From: Bryobacterales bacterium
GTDB lineage: Bacteria > Acidobacteriota > Terriglobia > Bryobacterales > Bryobacteraceae
Assembly (NCBI GenBank): GCA_947446025.1
Contig: CANFEY010000005.1
Coordinates: 57,668 to 121,667 of the forward strand
Reading direction: 5' to 3'
DNA length: 64,000 nt
Below are positions 1 to 7,709 of this stretch, piece after piece (positions within the stretch are counted from its first letter, which is position 1; each line of letters starts with the position of its first letter). A model generated the notes under the pieces. That model was not told the DNA's origin, made no database searches, and worked only from the letters and a program-made list of their open reading frames with translations. The position numbers were made by a program, and so were the translations under genes.

Positions 1-18
1 GCCTCTTTGTTCGGCCAT
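1..18 (-). CDS. Start of the next gene, probably 30S ribosomal protein S18 (partial)
   Basis: Six codons (M-A-E-Q-R-G) are read from an ATG at 18 on the minus strand, 2 nt after the rpsF stop. In many bacteria rpsR follows rpsF, sometimes with ssb between them. Only the position and the basic, short N-terminus support this; the rest lies outside the window. Confidence 0.35.
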
Positions 19-20
19 GA

Positions 21-542
21 CTATTCTCCTCCTTCAGCCGCTGGTGCAGGTTCAGACGCAGGCGCGGATACTTCTTCAGCAACCGGAGCAGCAGTGACCG
101 CCGGGGCTCCAGGTAATGGATGCGCGGGTGCTCCAGGCAGCACAGCAGCCGGCTCGGACGGCATTGTCGGCATTGCGGGAGGCGCAACCGGCGGCGGAGG
201 ACGCTTGGCAGCACGCTTGTCGCGATGCTTCTTGCGCTTCTCGATCTTCTTCATCTTCTCGTCAATGCGGACGGTGATGAACTTGATCACCATGTCCTGC
301 ACGCGCAAACGGCGTTCGAGTTCGTGGATGGTGCCCGGCTCCGCCGAAAACTGCAGCAAGATGTAGATGCCTTCCGCGAACTTCTGTACGCGGTAGGCCA
401 GCTTGCGCGTGCCCCACTTCTCTTCCTTCTCGATCGTGCCGCCCGCGCTGGTGATGATTTCCTTCACCTGCACGATAAATGCGTCGACTTCTTCGACGAC
501 CGCATCGGGCTTAACGATGAACATCTCCTCGTAAATTCTCAT
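21..542 (-). CDS. rpsF: 30S ribosomal protein S6 with long C-terminal extension
   Basis: Protein bS6 of the small ribosomal subunit, which pairs with S18 on the platform and binds 16S rRNA. The N-terminal ~95 residues carry the S6 fold (start [12 protein letters not shown], then the [10 protein letters not shown] and [10 protein letters not shown] stretches). At 173 aa it is longer than the usual 95-135: residues ~95-112 are strongly basic and the last ~60 are an Ala/Pro-rich, probably disordered tail. It overlaps the upstream pth by 4 nt (ATGA), so translation is likely coupled. It is the last complete gene of the minus-strand run from acyP. Confidence 0.96.
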   Translation of the reverse strand: MRIYEEMFIVKPDAVVEEVDAFIVQVKEIITSAGGTIEKEEKWGTRKLAYRVQKFAEGIYILLQFSAEPGTIHELERRLRVQDMVIKFITVRIDEKMKKIEKRKKHRDKRAAKRPPPPVAPPAMPTMPSEPAAVLPGAPAHPLPGAPAVTAAPVAEEVSAPASEPAPAAEGGE

Positions 543-1144
543 TCTTCCTCTTCTTTTGAGCCTTGAGCGCGGCGATTATAAGTCGCCATGGCCTTTTCGG
601 CGCCTTCGGCAATTATGGTTTCCACGGCCTCCGCTGAGCGGGCGACCGTATCCGCCACTTCCTGCATCTGCGCGCGGCGGAACTGCCCGAGCACAAACTT
701 CACACCTTCGATTGGGTGGCCCGGGTTGATCCCGATTCGCAACCGAAGAAACGTATCCGTACCTAAACTGCTCAACAGGCTCTTGATGCCGTTGTGTCCC
801 GCCGAAGACCCGTTCTTCCGGATCCGCAGCTGGCCCCAGGGCAGCGCAAGCTCGTCGTACACCACTACTAACTGGCTCGGCTGTAACTCATACCGCTCCA
901 GCAAACCCTTCACCGCCGGCCCATTCACGTTCATGAATGTCTGGGGTTGGGCCAGGGCCACGTGCTTGCCCTTGATGCTGCCCAAACCCACCAGCGACGT
1001 ATTCTCTTTGCGGCTCACCCGAATCGCATGCGACTCGGCCAGTCGGTCTACAACCAAGAACCCGAGGTTATGCGGCGTATGCCGATACTCCTCGCCAGGG
1101 TTCCCCAAACCGACCACAAGAAGTTCGGGGGACATACCGGCCAA
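539..1144 (-). CDS. pth: Peptidyl-tRNA hydrolase
   Basis: Releases tRNA from prematurely dropped peptidyl-tRNA in the cytoplasm. The N-terminus has the family signature [20 protein letters not shown], with the catalytic His at residue 25, followed by [10 protein letters not shown] and [20 protein letters not shown], which contain the conserved Asn and Asp. The 201-aa length is normal. It begins immediately after the rplY stop and its own stop overlaps the rpsF start. The rplY-pth-rpsF order is common in bacteria. The start could instead be the Met at residue 4; nothing decides between them. Confidence 0.97.
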   Translation of the reverse strand: MAGMSPELLVVGLGNPGEEYRHTPHNLGFLVVDRLAESHAIRVSRKENTSLVGLGSIKGKHVALAQPQTFMNVNGPAVKGLLERYELQPSQLVVVYDELALPWGQLRIRKNGSSAGHNGIKSLLSSLGTDTFLRLRIGINPGHPIEGVKFVLGQFRRAQMQEVADTVARSAEAVETIIAEGAEKAMATYNRRAQGSKEEEE

Positions 1145-1858
1145 TTACTTCTTCTTGGCTTCGGGCTTCTTTGCGTCCGGCTTCTTGGCGTCGCCCTTCT
1201 TGGCGTCGGCCGCCGGAGCCGCCGCGTCTTCCTTCTTGCCCTTCTTCACCACTTCGGGCTCGGCCTTGGCTTCGCCCTCCGCCGGGGCCGCTTCAGCACG
1301 GACCGAAATTACGTGCGAGATCACGGCGTCGCCGGGGCTCAGCAGAATCATGGAACCGGTCAGCGGAATCTCCGAGGCGCGAATGGCTTGACCCAACATC
1401 AGCTCGGTCACGTCCACATTGAACTCTTCCGGAATGTCGTCCGGCAGGCACTCGACTTCGATTTCACGCGTGATGACTTCGTGCAATCCACCCTGGATCT
1501 TGACACCCTTCGGATCGCCATGCGTGTGTACGGGAACGGCCACGCGGATGCGCTTGGTGAGATCAACGCGCTGCAGATCGCAATGCAGGATGTTGTCCTT
1601 GATCGGGTCCACCAGCCAATCGATCACCATCACGGGTGTATTTTCAACGCCTGTGATGTTGAGATTGAAAATCGTGTTGTGACCCGACTTGCTCTTCAGG
1701 ATCTTGGTGATCTCCTTGGGGCTGACCGCCACGGCCACGGCAGCGCCACCCGAGCCGTATACAACCGACGGCATGGAGCCCGCCACGCGCAACCGGCGTG
1801 CTTCATTCTTGCCACGCGTGCTGCGGGGTTCGGCGACTACTGTAATGTCTTTTCTCAT
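1145..1858 (-). CDS. rplY: 50S ribosomal protein L25 (CTC/TL5 type)
   Basis: 5S rRNA-binding protein of the large subunit, long form with an N-terminal L25 domain (residues ~1-95) and a C-terminal TL5/CTC beta domain (~96-185). The start MRKDITVVAEPR and the motif GKNEARRLRVAGSMPSVVYG are typical. After residue ~190 the protein runs into an Ala/Glu/Lys tail ending in DAKKPxAKKK-like repeats, as is common in this family. The 237-aa length is within the range of the long form. It abuts pth without a gap. The 62 nt upstream, before the prs stop, contain a dispersed repeat arm (1878-1915). Confidence 0.95.
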   Translation of the reverse strand: MRKDITVVAEPRSTRGKNEARRLRVAGSMPSVVYGSGGAAVAVAVSPKEITKILKSKSGHNTIFNLNITGVENTPVMVIDWLVDPIKDNILHCDLQRVDLTKRIRVAVPVHTHGDPKGVKIQGGLHEVITREIEVECLPDDIPEEFNVDVTELMLGQAIRASEIPLTGSMILLSPGDAVISHVISVRAEAAPAEGEAKAEPEVVKKGKKEDAAAPAADAKKGDAKKPDAKKPEAKKK

Positions 1859-1877
1859 AATCCTTAAACCTGCCTAC

Positions 1878-1915
1878 CGTCTGTCCGCTTCCTTTACGGT
1901 CGCGGTTCAGTGCTG
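1878..1915. repeat. Solo copy of a dispersed repeat arm
   Basis: This ~38-nt stretch in the prs-rplY gap matches, with one indel, the right arm of the inverted repeat at 49949-50107 read on the opposite strand. The shared core reads CGGTCGCGGTTCAGTGC. It fills most of the 62-nt spacer between prs and rplY. It codes for nothing visible and does not form a good hairpin alone. Confidence 0.7.
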
Positions 1916-1920
1916 AATGT

Positions 1921-2865
1921 CTACACGAACAATGTACTTACGGAACCGTCCTCGTGGATGGAGCGGATCGCCTTGGCAAGCAGCGGGGCCACGGACAATT
2001 GCTTGATGCGGGTGCAATTATCGGCCGGACCGCTGAGCGGGATGGAATTGGTAACGATAACTTCCTTGATGTCCGACGCTTCGATGCGTTCGACAGCGGG
2101 ACCGGAGAGAACGGCATGAGTCGCGCACGCGCGCACGGATCGGGCGCCCTGCTTGAGCAGCGCCTCGCAGGCCTTCACAAGAGTCCCCGCCGTGTCGATC
2201 AAATCGTCCACGATCAGGCAATCCTGCCCGGCCACATCACCGATAATGTGCATTACTTCAGCCACGTTCACTTCCGTACGGCGCTTGTCGATAATCGCCA
2301 GCGGCGAACCCAGGCGCTTGGCAAAAGCCCGCGCACGTTCCACACCACCGGCGTCCGGCGACACCACCGTGACACTGTCTCCGCCCATCTCACTGAAGTA
2401 ATCGATCATCACCGGCAAGGCGAACAAATGGTCCACCGGGACGTCGAAAAACCCTTGGATCTGGGCTGCGTGCAGGTCGAGCGCTAAAACGCGATCGGCT
2501 CCGGCACGCTCAATCAGGCTCGCCACAAGACGGGCCGAAATCGGCATGCGCGGCCGGTCCTTACGGTCTTGGCGCGCATACCCATAATAGGGTAACACTG
2601 CGGTGATGCGTTCCGCTGAGGCGCGCTTCAATGCGTCCATCATCAGCAGCAGTTCCATGATGTGGCGGTCGACGGGCGTGCACGTCGGCTGGACCACGAA
2701 AACGTCGGCTCCGCGCACATTTTCCTGGATGTGGAGGTGTACTTCGCCGTCCGAGAACTGCTTCACGTTGGCCGAAGCCAGCGGGCAGCCGAGTTCGTAG
2801 CAAATCTCCCCGGCCAAAGCCGGATTTGAATTGCCCGAAAACACTTTGAAGTGGTTAAACCGCAT
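1921..2865 (-). CDS. prs: Ribose-phosphate pyrophosphokinase
   Basis: Makes PRPP from ribose 5-phosphate and ATP for purine, pyrimidine, His and Trp synthesis; cytoplasmic hexamer. Visible motifs are FKVFSGNSNPALA at the N-terminus, LPYYGYARQDRKDRPR (ATP loop), VVSPDAGGVERARAFAKRL, and the PRPP-binding VDDLIDTAGT. The start at 2865 gives 314 aa, a normal length, and leaves 20 nt after the ispE stop. An ATG at 2922 with a GGGGGA upstream would add 19 residues but overlap ispE by 37 nt. Clustering with apt (a PRPP user) and ispE is meaningful and common. Confidence 0.95.
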   Translation of the reverse strand: MRFNHFKVFSGNSNPALAGEICYELGCPLASANVKQFSDGEVHLHIQENVRGADVFVVQPTCTPVDRHIMELLLMMDALKRASAERITAVLPYYGYARQDRKDRPRMPISARLVASLIERAGADRVLALDLHAAQIQGFFDVPVDHLFALPVMIDYFSEMGGDSVTVVSPDAGGVERARAFAKRLGSPLAIIDKRRTEVNVAEVMHIIGDVAGQDCLIVDDLIDTAGTLVKACEALLKQGARSVRACATHAVLSGPAVERIEASDIKEVIVTNSIPLSGPADNCTRIKQLSVAPLLAKAIRSIHEDGSVSTLFV

Positions 2866-2885
2866 CTGTTTTAGATCTGCGCTGT

Positions 2886-3947
2886 CTACTTGCTTGACCC
2901 GCACAAGCCCTGGGGCGGCCATATTGGATCCCCCGTAATATATCCCTTCAACTGCCGCCGCCAGAGGGCTTGGTACTGCCGCTGGCTGACGATTTCAGCC
3001 GCAAATGCCGGGGCATTCCCCCGCCCTTGCTGCCAACCCCGCAGCGCCTGGTCGCGATCCGCACGCGAAGCAAACACCGCAAAAAACGCTGATCCGCTGC
3101 CCGTCATCGCGGCATGCACTGCTCCCAGTTTCGACAACTTACCCGGTAGGGTCTTCAGTTGTGGGTGCTGGAGGCAAATCGCCGCCTCGAAATCGTTCCC
3201 GCTCAACGGTCCGGCTTGCCCAGCCGAGCGCACCTCGCCCAGCTCGCGGACAAACGCACGGAAACTATTCATTCTAGTTGACGAAGCGGTTACAGTCAAT
3301 TCCCGCTTCAGCGCCGTGTAGGCGTCGGCGGTGGAGGAATGGACCGGAGGGCAGATAACCAGTAGCGGATCGCGGGCGATGTCAGGGAGCGGATAGAGCT
3401 CGGTGCCCCGCCCCAGCCCCAACGCCGTGCCTCCGGTGAGGAAAAAAGGCACGTCGCTGCCCAGTTGGGTCCCGATTTCGGTGAGCGTGTCCAAGTCAAT
3501 CCGCTTACCAGCCAAAACCGGCAGTGCCAAAAGGATGGACGCAGCGTTCGAGGACCCCCCGCCCAGCCCACCGCCCATCGGGATGTTTTTCGTCAGCCGG
3601 AAGCGGATTTTCGCGTGAACGCGCATCGCGTCCAGCGCGGCCTGTGCGGCGCGCAGCACCAGGTTGTTCGGGATCGCCAAAGCGTCGTCGAGGATCAGTT
3701 CCGTTCGGCGTGCAGGCTCGTAGCTGACCTCGATCGTGTCCGCCAAGGAGATCGTTTGGAAGACCGTGCGAAGTTCGTGGAAGCCATCGGTGCGCTTGTG
3801 GAGAACACGCAAGTCGAGGTTAATTTTCGCGAGCGATTGGAGCTTGACGTAGGGCGGACTGCCAGTCCGCGGCGGGCTGACAGCCCGCCCTACCCTAGTA
3901 GTGGACAAGCGAATCAACACGATGCCCCGGCAGTTTCGCACGCCCAC
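2886..3947 (-). CDS. ispE: 4-diphosphocytidyl-2-C-methyl-D-erythritol kinase
   Basis: GHMP kinase of the MEP isoprenoid pathway; phosphorylates CDP-ME at the 2-hydroxyl. The ATP motif [14 protein letters not shown], the substrate region [21 protein letters not shown] and the C-terminal [11 protein letters not shown] are all present. Homology to the family begins only at about residue 35 ([10 protein letters not shown]), where the codon expected to be the start is GTC. The first 34 codons are encoded partly by the apt 3' end and partly by the double-hairpin repeat at 3849-3893. Possible starts are ATG 3947, GTG 3920, TTG 3917 and TTG 3908. The coordinates give the longest option, and the true start is uncertain. 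Confidence 0.93.
   Translation of the reverse strand: MGVRNCRGIVLIRLSTTRVGRAVSPPRTGSPPYVKLQSLAKINLDLRVLHKRTDGFHELRTVFQTISLADTIEVSYEPARRTELILDDALAIPNNLVLRAAQAALDAMRVHAKIRFRLTKNIPMGGGLGGGSSNAASILLALPVLAGKRIDLDTLTEIGTQLGSDVPFFLTGGTALGLGRGTELYPLPDIARDPLLVICPPVHSSTADAYTALKRELTVTASSTRMNSFRAFVRELGEVRSAGQAGPLSGNDFEAAICLQHPQLKTLPGKLSKLGAVHAAMTGSGSAFFAVFASRADRDQALRGWQQGRGNAPAFAAEIVSQRQYQALWRRQLKGYITGDPIWPPQGLCGSSK
3849..3893. repeat. Composite double-hairpin repeat at the apt/ispE junction
   Basis: Two perfect short palindromes lie side by side: GCGGACT-gcc-AGTCCGC and GGCGGGCT-gac-AGCCCGCC. Outer arms GTAGGGCGG and CCGCCCTAC enclose them, so the whole 45 nt can fold into a three-stem cloverleaf-like structure on either strand. 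It starts 1 nt after the apt stop codon and is translated as part of the ispE ORF. A copy with the same layout but different stem sequences is at 10806-10852. Confidence 0.8.
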
Positions 3948-4410
3948 TCAAAAAATCCAGCTCAATCACAAAGCTCAACCCCGCCACCGTCCCGCCCAGC
4001 TTCTCCACCAACTTCGCCGCAGCTGCCGCCGTGCCGCCCGTGGCCAACACGTCATCCACGATCAACACCCGTTGCCCCGGCTCCACCGCATCCTTGTGGA
4101 TCTCGATCACATCCGTGCCATACTCCAGCGCGTATTCCATGCGCTCCACCGCCGACGGCAACTTCTTCGGCTTCCGTATCGGCACAAACCCCGTTCCCAG
4201 CGCATACGCCAGCGCCGGTCCAAAGATGAATCCGCGCGCTTCAATCCCGACGACCTTGTCAATGCCGAGTCCGGCGGTCTTGGCGTGTAAACCATCCAGC
4301 ACACCCTTCAAACCAGCCGTGTCCTTCAGCAAAGTCGTGATGTCGTAAAAAAGAATGCCGGGCTTGGGATAGTCAGGGACTTCCCGGATGAGTGACTTTA
4401 AATTGTCCAT
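3895..4410 (-). CDS. apt: Adenine phosphoribosyltransferase
   Basis: Purine salvage enzyme converting adenine and PRPP to AMP. It begins [25 protein letters not shown], has the type I PRTase PRPP motif [17 protein letters not shown] and the [12 protein letters not shown] segment. The 171-aa length is standard. It lies 20 nt after acyP on the same strand and its stop is followed almost directly by the repeat at 3849-3893, which could act as an attenuating hairpin before ispE (inference). Supply of PRPP by prs two genes downstream fits the function. Confidence 0.97.
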   Translation of the reverse strand: MDNLKSLIREVPDYPKPGILFYDITTLLKDTAGLKGVLDGLHAKTAGLGIDKVVGIEARGFIFGPALAYALGTGFVPIRKPKKLPSAVERMEYALEYGTDVIEIHKDAVEPGQRVLIVDDVLATGGTAAAAAKLVEKLGGTVAGLSFVIELDFLSGRAKLPGHRVDSLVHY

Positions 4411-4430
4411 GTTTGTTTGGCGATGGGGAG

Positions 4431-4706
4431 TTAACGAATGTGGAATCCCTCAAGTTTACCATCCGCGACGGTGTCTTCCACTTCCACCGCGCGCACCTCC
4501 GCCCGTGGAGGACCGATCCGAAGTTCGCCGTCGAAACGCTTGAGCTTGGCCACCGGCCCCGAGGCCACCGCCTCCACCCGCCCGTCCGCCAGATTGCGCA
4601 CCCACCCGGCGAGCTTCAACTCGCGCGCCACACGCAGCGCAAAGTAGCGATAGCCTACGCCTTGCACCTTACCTGAGATTACGTACCTTCGAACTCCCGC
4701 TGCCAT
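4431..4706 (-). CDS. acyP: Acylphosphatase
   Basis: Small cytoplasmic enzyme hydrolysing carboxyl-phosphate bonds of acyl phosphates. The signature [16 protein letters not shown] contains the phosphate-binding Arg20, and WVRNLADG contains the catalytic Asn38. At 91 aa it is a normal single-domain member. It is the first gene of the minus-strand run and is divergent from the kinase-like gene at 4816, with 109 nt between. No clear promoter was identified for it. Confidence 0.95.
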   Translation of the reverse strand: MAAGVRRYVISGKVQGVGYRYFALRVARELKLAGWVRNLADGRVEAVASGPVAKLKRFDGELRIGPPRAEVRAVEVEDTVADGKLEGFHIR

Positions 4707-4815
4707 GTCTTCCAGTGATTCTACCGAGTTTACCCATAGGACTCCAGCCCGCCAAGGTTCAAAACAGGCTTACTCCCAATTAGAGCGAGAATTTTCCATG
4801 TTATGATCCGGTGAA

Positions 4816-6045
4816 ATGCAATCGCCAGTTTTCTGGGGAGTATTCTGCGGAGGGCTGTACTTCCTGGTGATGTGGTGGCTGCGGACGCAGCGGCTCAACC
4901 AGCAGCGCCAGGCCACACATGCCCTCTACGTACTGAGCGAGGAAGTCATCGCTGCGTCGACCCCGGTCGGCATCGCCGAGAAGCTGGCGGACTCGGTGCC
5001 GCGTTTGATGGACGCCGCCACCGCGCACCTCTACCTATTGCATCGGGAAACGCAGACCTTACACCGCGTCGGTGCCGAAGCGCCGGCCGGCCTTGCCGCA
5101 GCCGTGGCGGCGTGCTACCGCAACCGCGCGGCCTTGATGGTGCCGGACACGCGCAACAATTCGCTGGTGAAGAATGCGACCGAGGAGCTGCCGCGGTCCG
5201 TGCTGCTGGTGCCGCTCAGTTCGCATGAGGAGCCGCTCGGGGTCATGCAGATTGACCGGCAGGATCGCGCGGGCTTCTTCGCCCCGGAAGATCAGGCCGC
5301 CGCGCAGCATCTGGCGAATCTGGTTTCTTCAGCACTGAAGCTGCAAGAGCAGCAGGCTCTGCGCGAGCAGTTGTTCCGGGGCGAAAAGCTGGCCGCCGCG
5401 GGGCAGATGATCGCCGGCATTGCCAGCGAACTGCGCAGCCCCATCGATGCAATTTCGCGTTTGTCGGCGGAGGTGTCTGCCACGCTCAAACGGCGTGACG
5501 ATATTCCGGCGGTGGAAGCGGGGCTCGAGCGCGTGATCGCCGAATCCCAGCGCGGTCGCGAAATTCTGGCTCGCCTGGGTTCGTTCACCGATACCAACGC
5601 CGCACCACGCACTCTGGACATCGGCGCGATGCTGCGCAAGCTGGCTGATTTCCGCGAGTCCGCGTGGGCCGAACAAGGCTTGCAAGGTCAGCGCCGCTTC
5701 GACGCGGGCGCCGCCGCCGTGATCGGCTCAGAGGGCCAACTGGAACAGGTCTTCCTGACCCTGATGATGGACGTGGAGCGCCGCGCCGCCGATTCCCCCA
5801 CCCGCGCCGTGTCGCTCAAAACCAGTGAGACCAACGGCCACATCCGCATCGAAATCGGCCACACCCTGCCCGCCGGCGTCGAGCCTTCCGGGGACGAGGA
5901 AGGCCTGGACGTGTGCCGCGGCATCGTGCAAACCCACGGCGGCGAAATCAAATTCCACCGCCGACCCGGCGTGTTCGCCTATGAGGTGCTGCTGCCGCTC
6001 GCCGGTCGCTCGGTGGATGCTCCCCGCCCCGCCCCCGTGGTGTAG
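4816..6045 (+). CDS. GAF-domain sensor with degenerate histidine-kinase core
   Basis: 409-aa protein with one N-terminal membrane segment (residues ~8-22), a GAF-like sensory domain (~35-178), a dimerisation helix and a C-terminal HATPase-like region. The H-box reads GIASELRSPIDAI, with Ser204 where the phosphoacceptor His is expected. The N-box (309-324) reads LEQVFLTLMMDVERRA, with Thr315 and Asp319 in place of the usual Asn residues. No G1 box DxGxG is visible; only the G2-like GLDVCRGIVQTHGGEI survives. It is therefore probably inactive as an autokinase. The receiver-like gene follows after 3 nt. A possible -10 (TATGAT at 4802-4807) precedes the start, without a good -35. Confidence 0.85.
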   Translation: MQSPVFWGVFCGGLYFLVMWWLRTQRLNQQRQATHALYVLSEEVIAASTPVGIAEKLADSVPRLMDAATAHLYLLHRETQTLHRVGAEAPAGLAAAVAACYRNRAALMVPDTRNNSLVKNATEELPRSVLLVPLSSHEEPLGVMQIDRQDRAGFFAPEDQAAAQHLANLVSSALKLQEQQALREQLFRGEKLAAAGQMIAGIASELRSPIDAISRLSAEVSATLKRRDDIPAVEAGLERVIAESQRGREILARLGSFTDTNAAPRTLDIGAMLRKLADFRESAWAEQGLQGQRRFDAGAAAVIGSEGQLEQVFLTLMMDVERRAADSPTRAVSLKTSETNGHIRIEIGHTLPAGVEPSGDEEGLDVCRGIVQTHGGEIKFHRRPGVFAYEVLLPLAGRSVDAPRPAPVV

Positions 6046-6048
6046 ACC

Positions 6049-6402
6049 GTGCGTTCCCTCACGCTCATGCTGGTGGATCACGAACCCGGTGCCAGCCGTC
6101 CTCTGCTGAAGCTGCTCAGCTCCCGAGGACACCGCGTGGTGCCCGTGGCCGGCGAAGAGGCTGTGGATGTAGCCCCCCGCCTCCGCTTCGACGCCGTGTT
6201 CTGGACCGCCCGCGCCGGCCGCGGCAGCTGGAGCGAATTCCTCGAACGCGTGCGGTCATCGGTGGGCTCGTTCGTCCTGATCAGCGACGGCTACGACCAA
6301 CACTTAGCCGCAAGCCTGGAGCAAAACGGCGGGTTCCTGCTGGCGCGGCCAGTGGAAGAAGCGTCGCTAGACCGCATCCTCGGCGAGATCTCCGCACGCT
6401 GA
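6049..6402 (+). CDS. Degenerate receiver-domain protein
   Basis: 117-aa stand-alone receiver-like protein, GTG start 3 nt after the kinase-like gene. The beginning LTLMLVDHEPG corresponds to the receiver motif LxVDDEP, but the second acidic residue is His11. Where the phosphoacceptor Asp should stand (FDAVFWTARAGRG) the residue is Thr53, and the conserved Lys before Pro is Arg100 (LLARPV). Length and pattern otherwise match a receiver fold with no output domain. Together with its partner it looks like a two-component pair with phosphotransfer lost on both sides. Confidence 0.75.
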   Translation: MRSLTLMLVDHEPGASRPLLKLLSSRGHRVVPVAGEEAVDVAPRLRFDAVFWTARAGRGSWSEFLERVRSSVGSFVLISDGYDQHLAASLEQNGGFLLARPVEEASLDRILGEISAR

Positions 6403-6432
6403 GCCTACCGCGCGCATCGTACGTCCCCTTCG

Positions 6433-6627
6433 TCACGTTCTGCTGCAGCAAACGTACGCCTGTCCCCAGGCGTTGCTGGTGGTCTTGGCTGAGAGCAGGC
6501 GGTTGAGGGGGAGCCTCGCGCGCAGAATCTGGTTTTCCGCCGCGAGGTACTCATTGCGGAGCAGCAATTCTTCGTTCACCGACCCGGTCACGTACGACAG
6601 GAGCTTCAGCCAACGGCGGTTTCTCAT
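6433..6627 (-). pseudogene. 5' remnant of an integrase-type transposase gene
   Basis: Residues ~2-39 (WLKLLSYVTGSVNEELLLRN then EYLAAENQILRARL) resemble, from memory, the N-terminus of IS481-like integrase/transposase proteins common in Acidobacteria. After Leu39 the similarity stops, and a 25-residue unrelated tail leads to a stop. No HTH or DDE domain follows. It is best read as a fragment left by an insertion sequence that decayed or was deleted. No terminal inverted repeats were recognised around it. Confidence 0.55.
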
Positions 6628-6715
6628 GACCCGCTATCTTACACGATTTTAAGGTGCTACGAGTTTTTTGACCATACGGGGATATTATCGTCTACCCACT
6701 TGCGAACGCGCGCCA

Positions 6716-7417
6716 TCACCACTCGAAGGAGCGGACGCCACGGGCATAGCGCATCAGATCGACGCGCGGTACCGGGCCAAGCGCGTCGAGGCGCTCCACC
6801 AGGCGCAGCAGGAAAAACATCAGCGCTTCCTCGGGCCGGCTGACAACCAAATGGTCCGTGAATTCGAACGATCCGCATTTCAGCGCGCACCCAATCTCCA
6901 CATTGTGGAGGTGAGGGAGTTCTTCCAAGTTCCGCGTCAAGGTAGACCGCAAACTGCCCCGCGACCATAGGCACATGGGGGCCAGGACTCCACCAAGTAT
7001 GGGGCGTATCGGATCGCTGCGCAGCTGCCGCACAGAAGCTACCTTCTTACCCGCGTCCCGGATCGTGTTACCGCCCAGCTCGGATTTGATCTCAAACACG
7101 GCGTAGACACTTTCCACCGGGACGTGCGGCACCGCGTCGCGCGGGAAGAGTTGCGGCGAGGAGAAGGTCTCAAAAACAATGAGATCGATCTGGCGCGAAC
7201 GTCGCCCGTCCGCATTGATCACGAAACCGCTCGAGCTTCGGTACCTTGTGGGAAGGTAGGAGTTAAATAGGCGGATCCACTCCTGCTCGGCCAAGGTCCC
7301 TTGCGTGATGGTGTGCTCCACCAGGTTACTGATGGAGAGGTGGGCAATCATTTCCGCCTGAACGCGGCGGAAGACTTCCGCAATTTCGATCCTTCGAGAG
7401 TCGGGCAAGTTCGCCAT
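6716..7417 (-). CDS. DUF6602-type nuclease-like protein
   Basis: 233 aa from the Met at 7417; an upstream ATG at 7501 would add 28 residues that look non-homologous. The order of motifs is a glutamate-containing helix (GTLAEQEWIRLF), a stretch LPTRYRSSSGFVINADGRRS, then RQIDLIVFE and VYAVFEIKSEL. The Asp78 and Glu109-x-Lys111 pattern fits a PD-(D/E)XK nuclease-like core as in the DUF6602 family. Function is unknown. It sits between a transposase remnant and cca, a spot suggesting acquired DNA. No partner methylase or helicase is adjacent. Confidence 0.7.
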   Translation of the reverse strand: MANLPDSRRIEIAEVFRRVQAEMIAHLSISNLVEHTITQGTLAEQEWIRLFNSYLPTRYRSSSGFVINADGRRSRQIDLIVFETFSSPQLFPRDAVPHVPVESVYAVFEIKSELGGNTIRDAGKKVASVRQLRSDPIRPILGGVLAPMCLWSRGSLRSTLTRNLEELPHLHNVEIGCALKCGSFEFTDHLVVSRPEEALMFFLLRLVERLDALGPVPRVDLMRYARGVRSFEW

Positions 7418-7709
7418 AGTCTGCGGGCAGGGTAGCGCGCAAAAACTCCCGCGGACCGCACGTGAGACGCTATGTGATGGCGGGAATGGTCTTAGAAGCA
7501 TCGCGAGAACTGTACTCCACCCCTACTACGCTACCAACGACGACAGCAAGGAGAAGTACAATGTCGGGAGGAGCGGCAAGAGCCTCTCAGAACAAATTGA
7601 GCAAAAGATTCTGGGGAGGTGACCGTCCCCTTTATCCCCTTCATCTGTGGCTCAAAATAGTTTTTCCTTTTCGTGAAGAAGTAATCCCGCGCTACATGCC
7701 ATCGCCCCA
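7418..7709. other. Intergenic stretch, no confirmed gene
   Basis: 292 nt between the DUF6602 protein and cca. On the plus strand an open frame without a good start ends at a TGA near 7622 and encodes a protein-like tail (KEKYNVGRSGKSLSEQIEQK), possibly the end of a lost gene. The part from 7510 to 7700 is poorer in GC than the neighbouring genes. No promoter or terminator could be defined. Confidence 0.4.
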
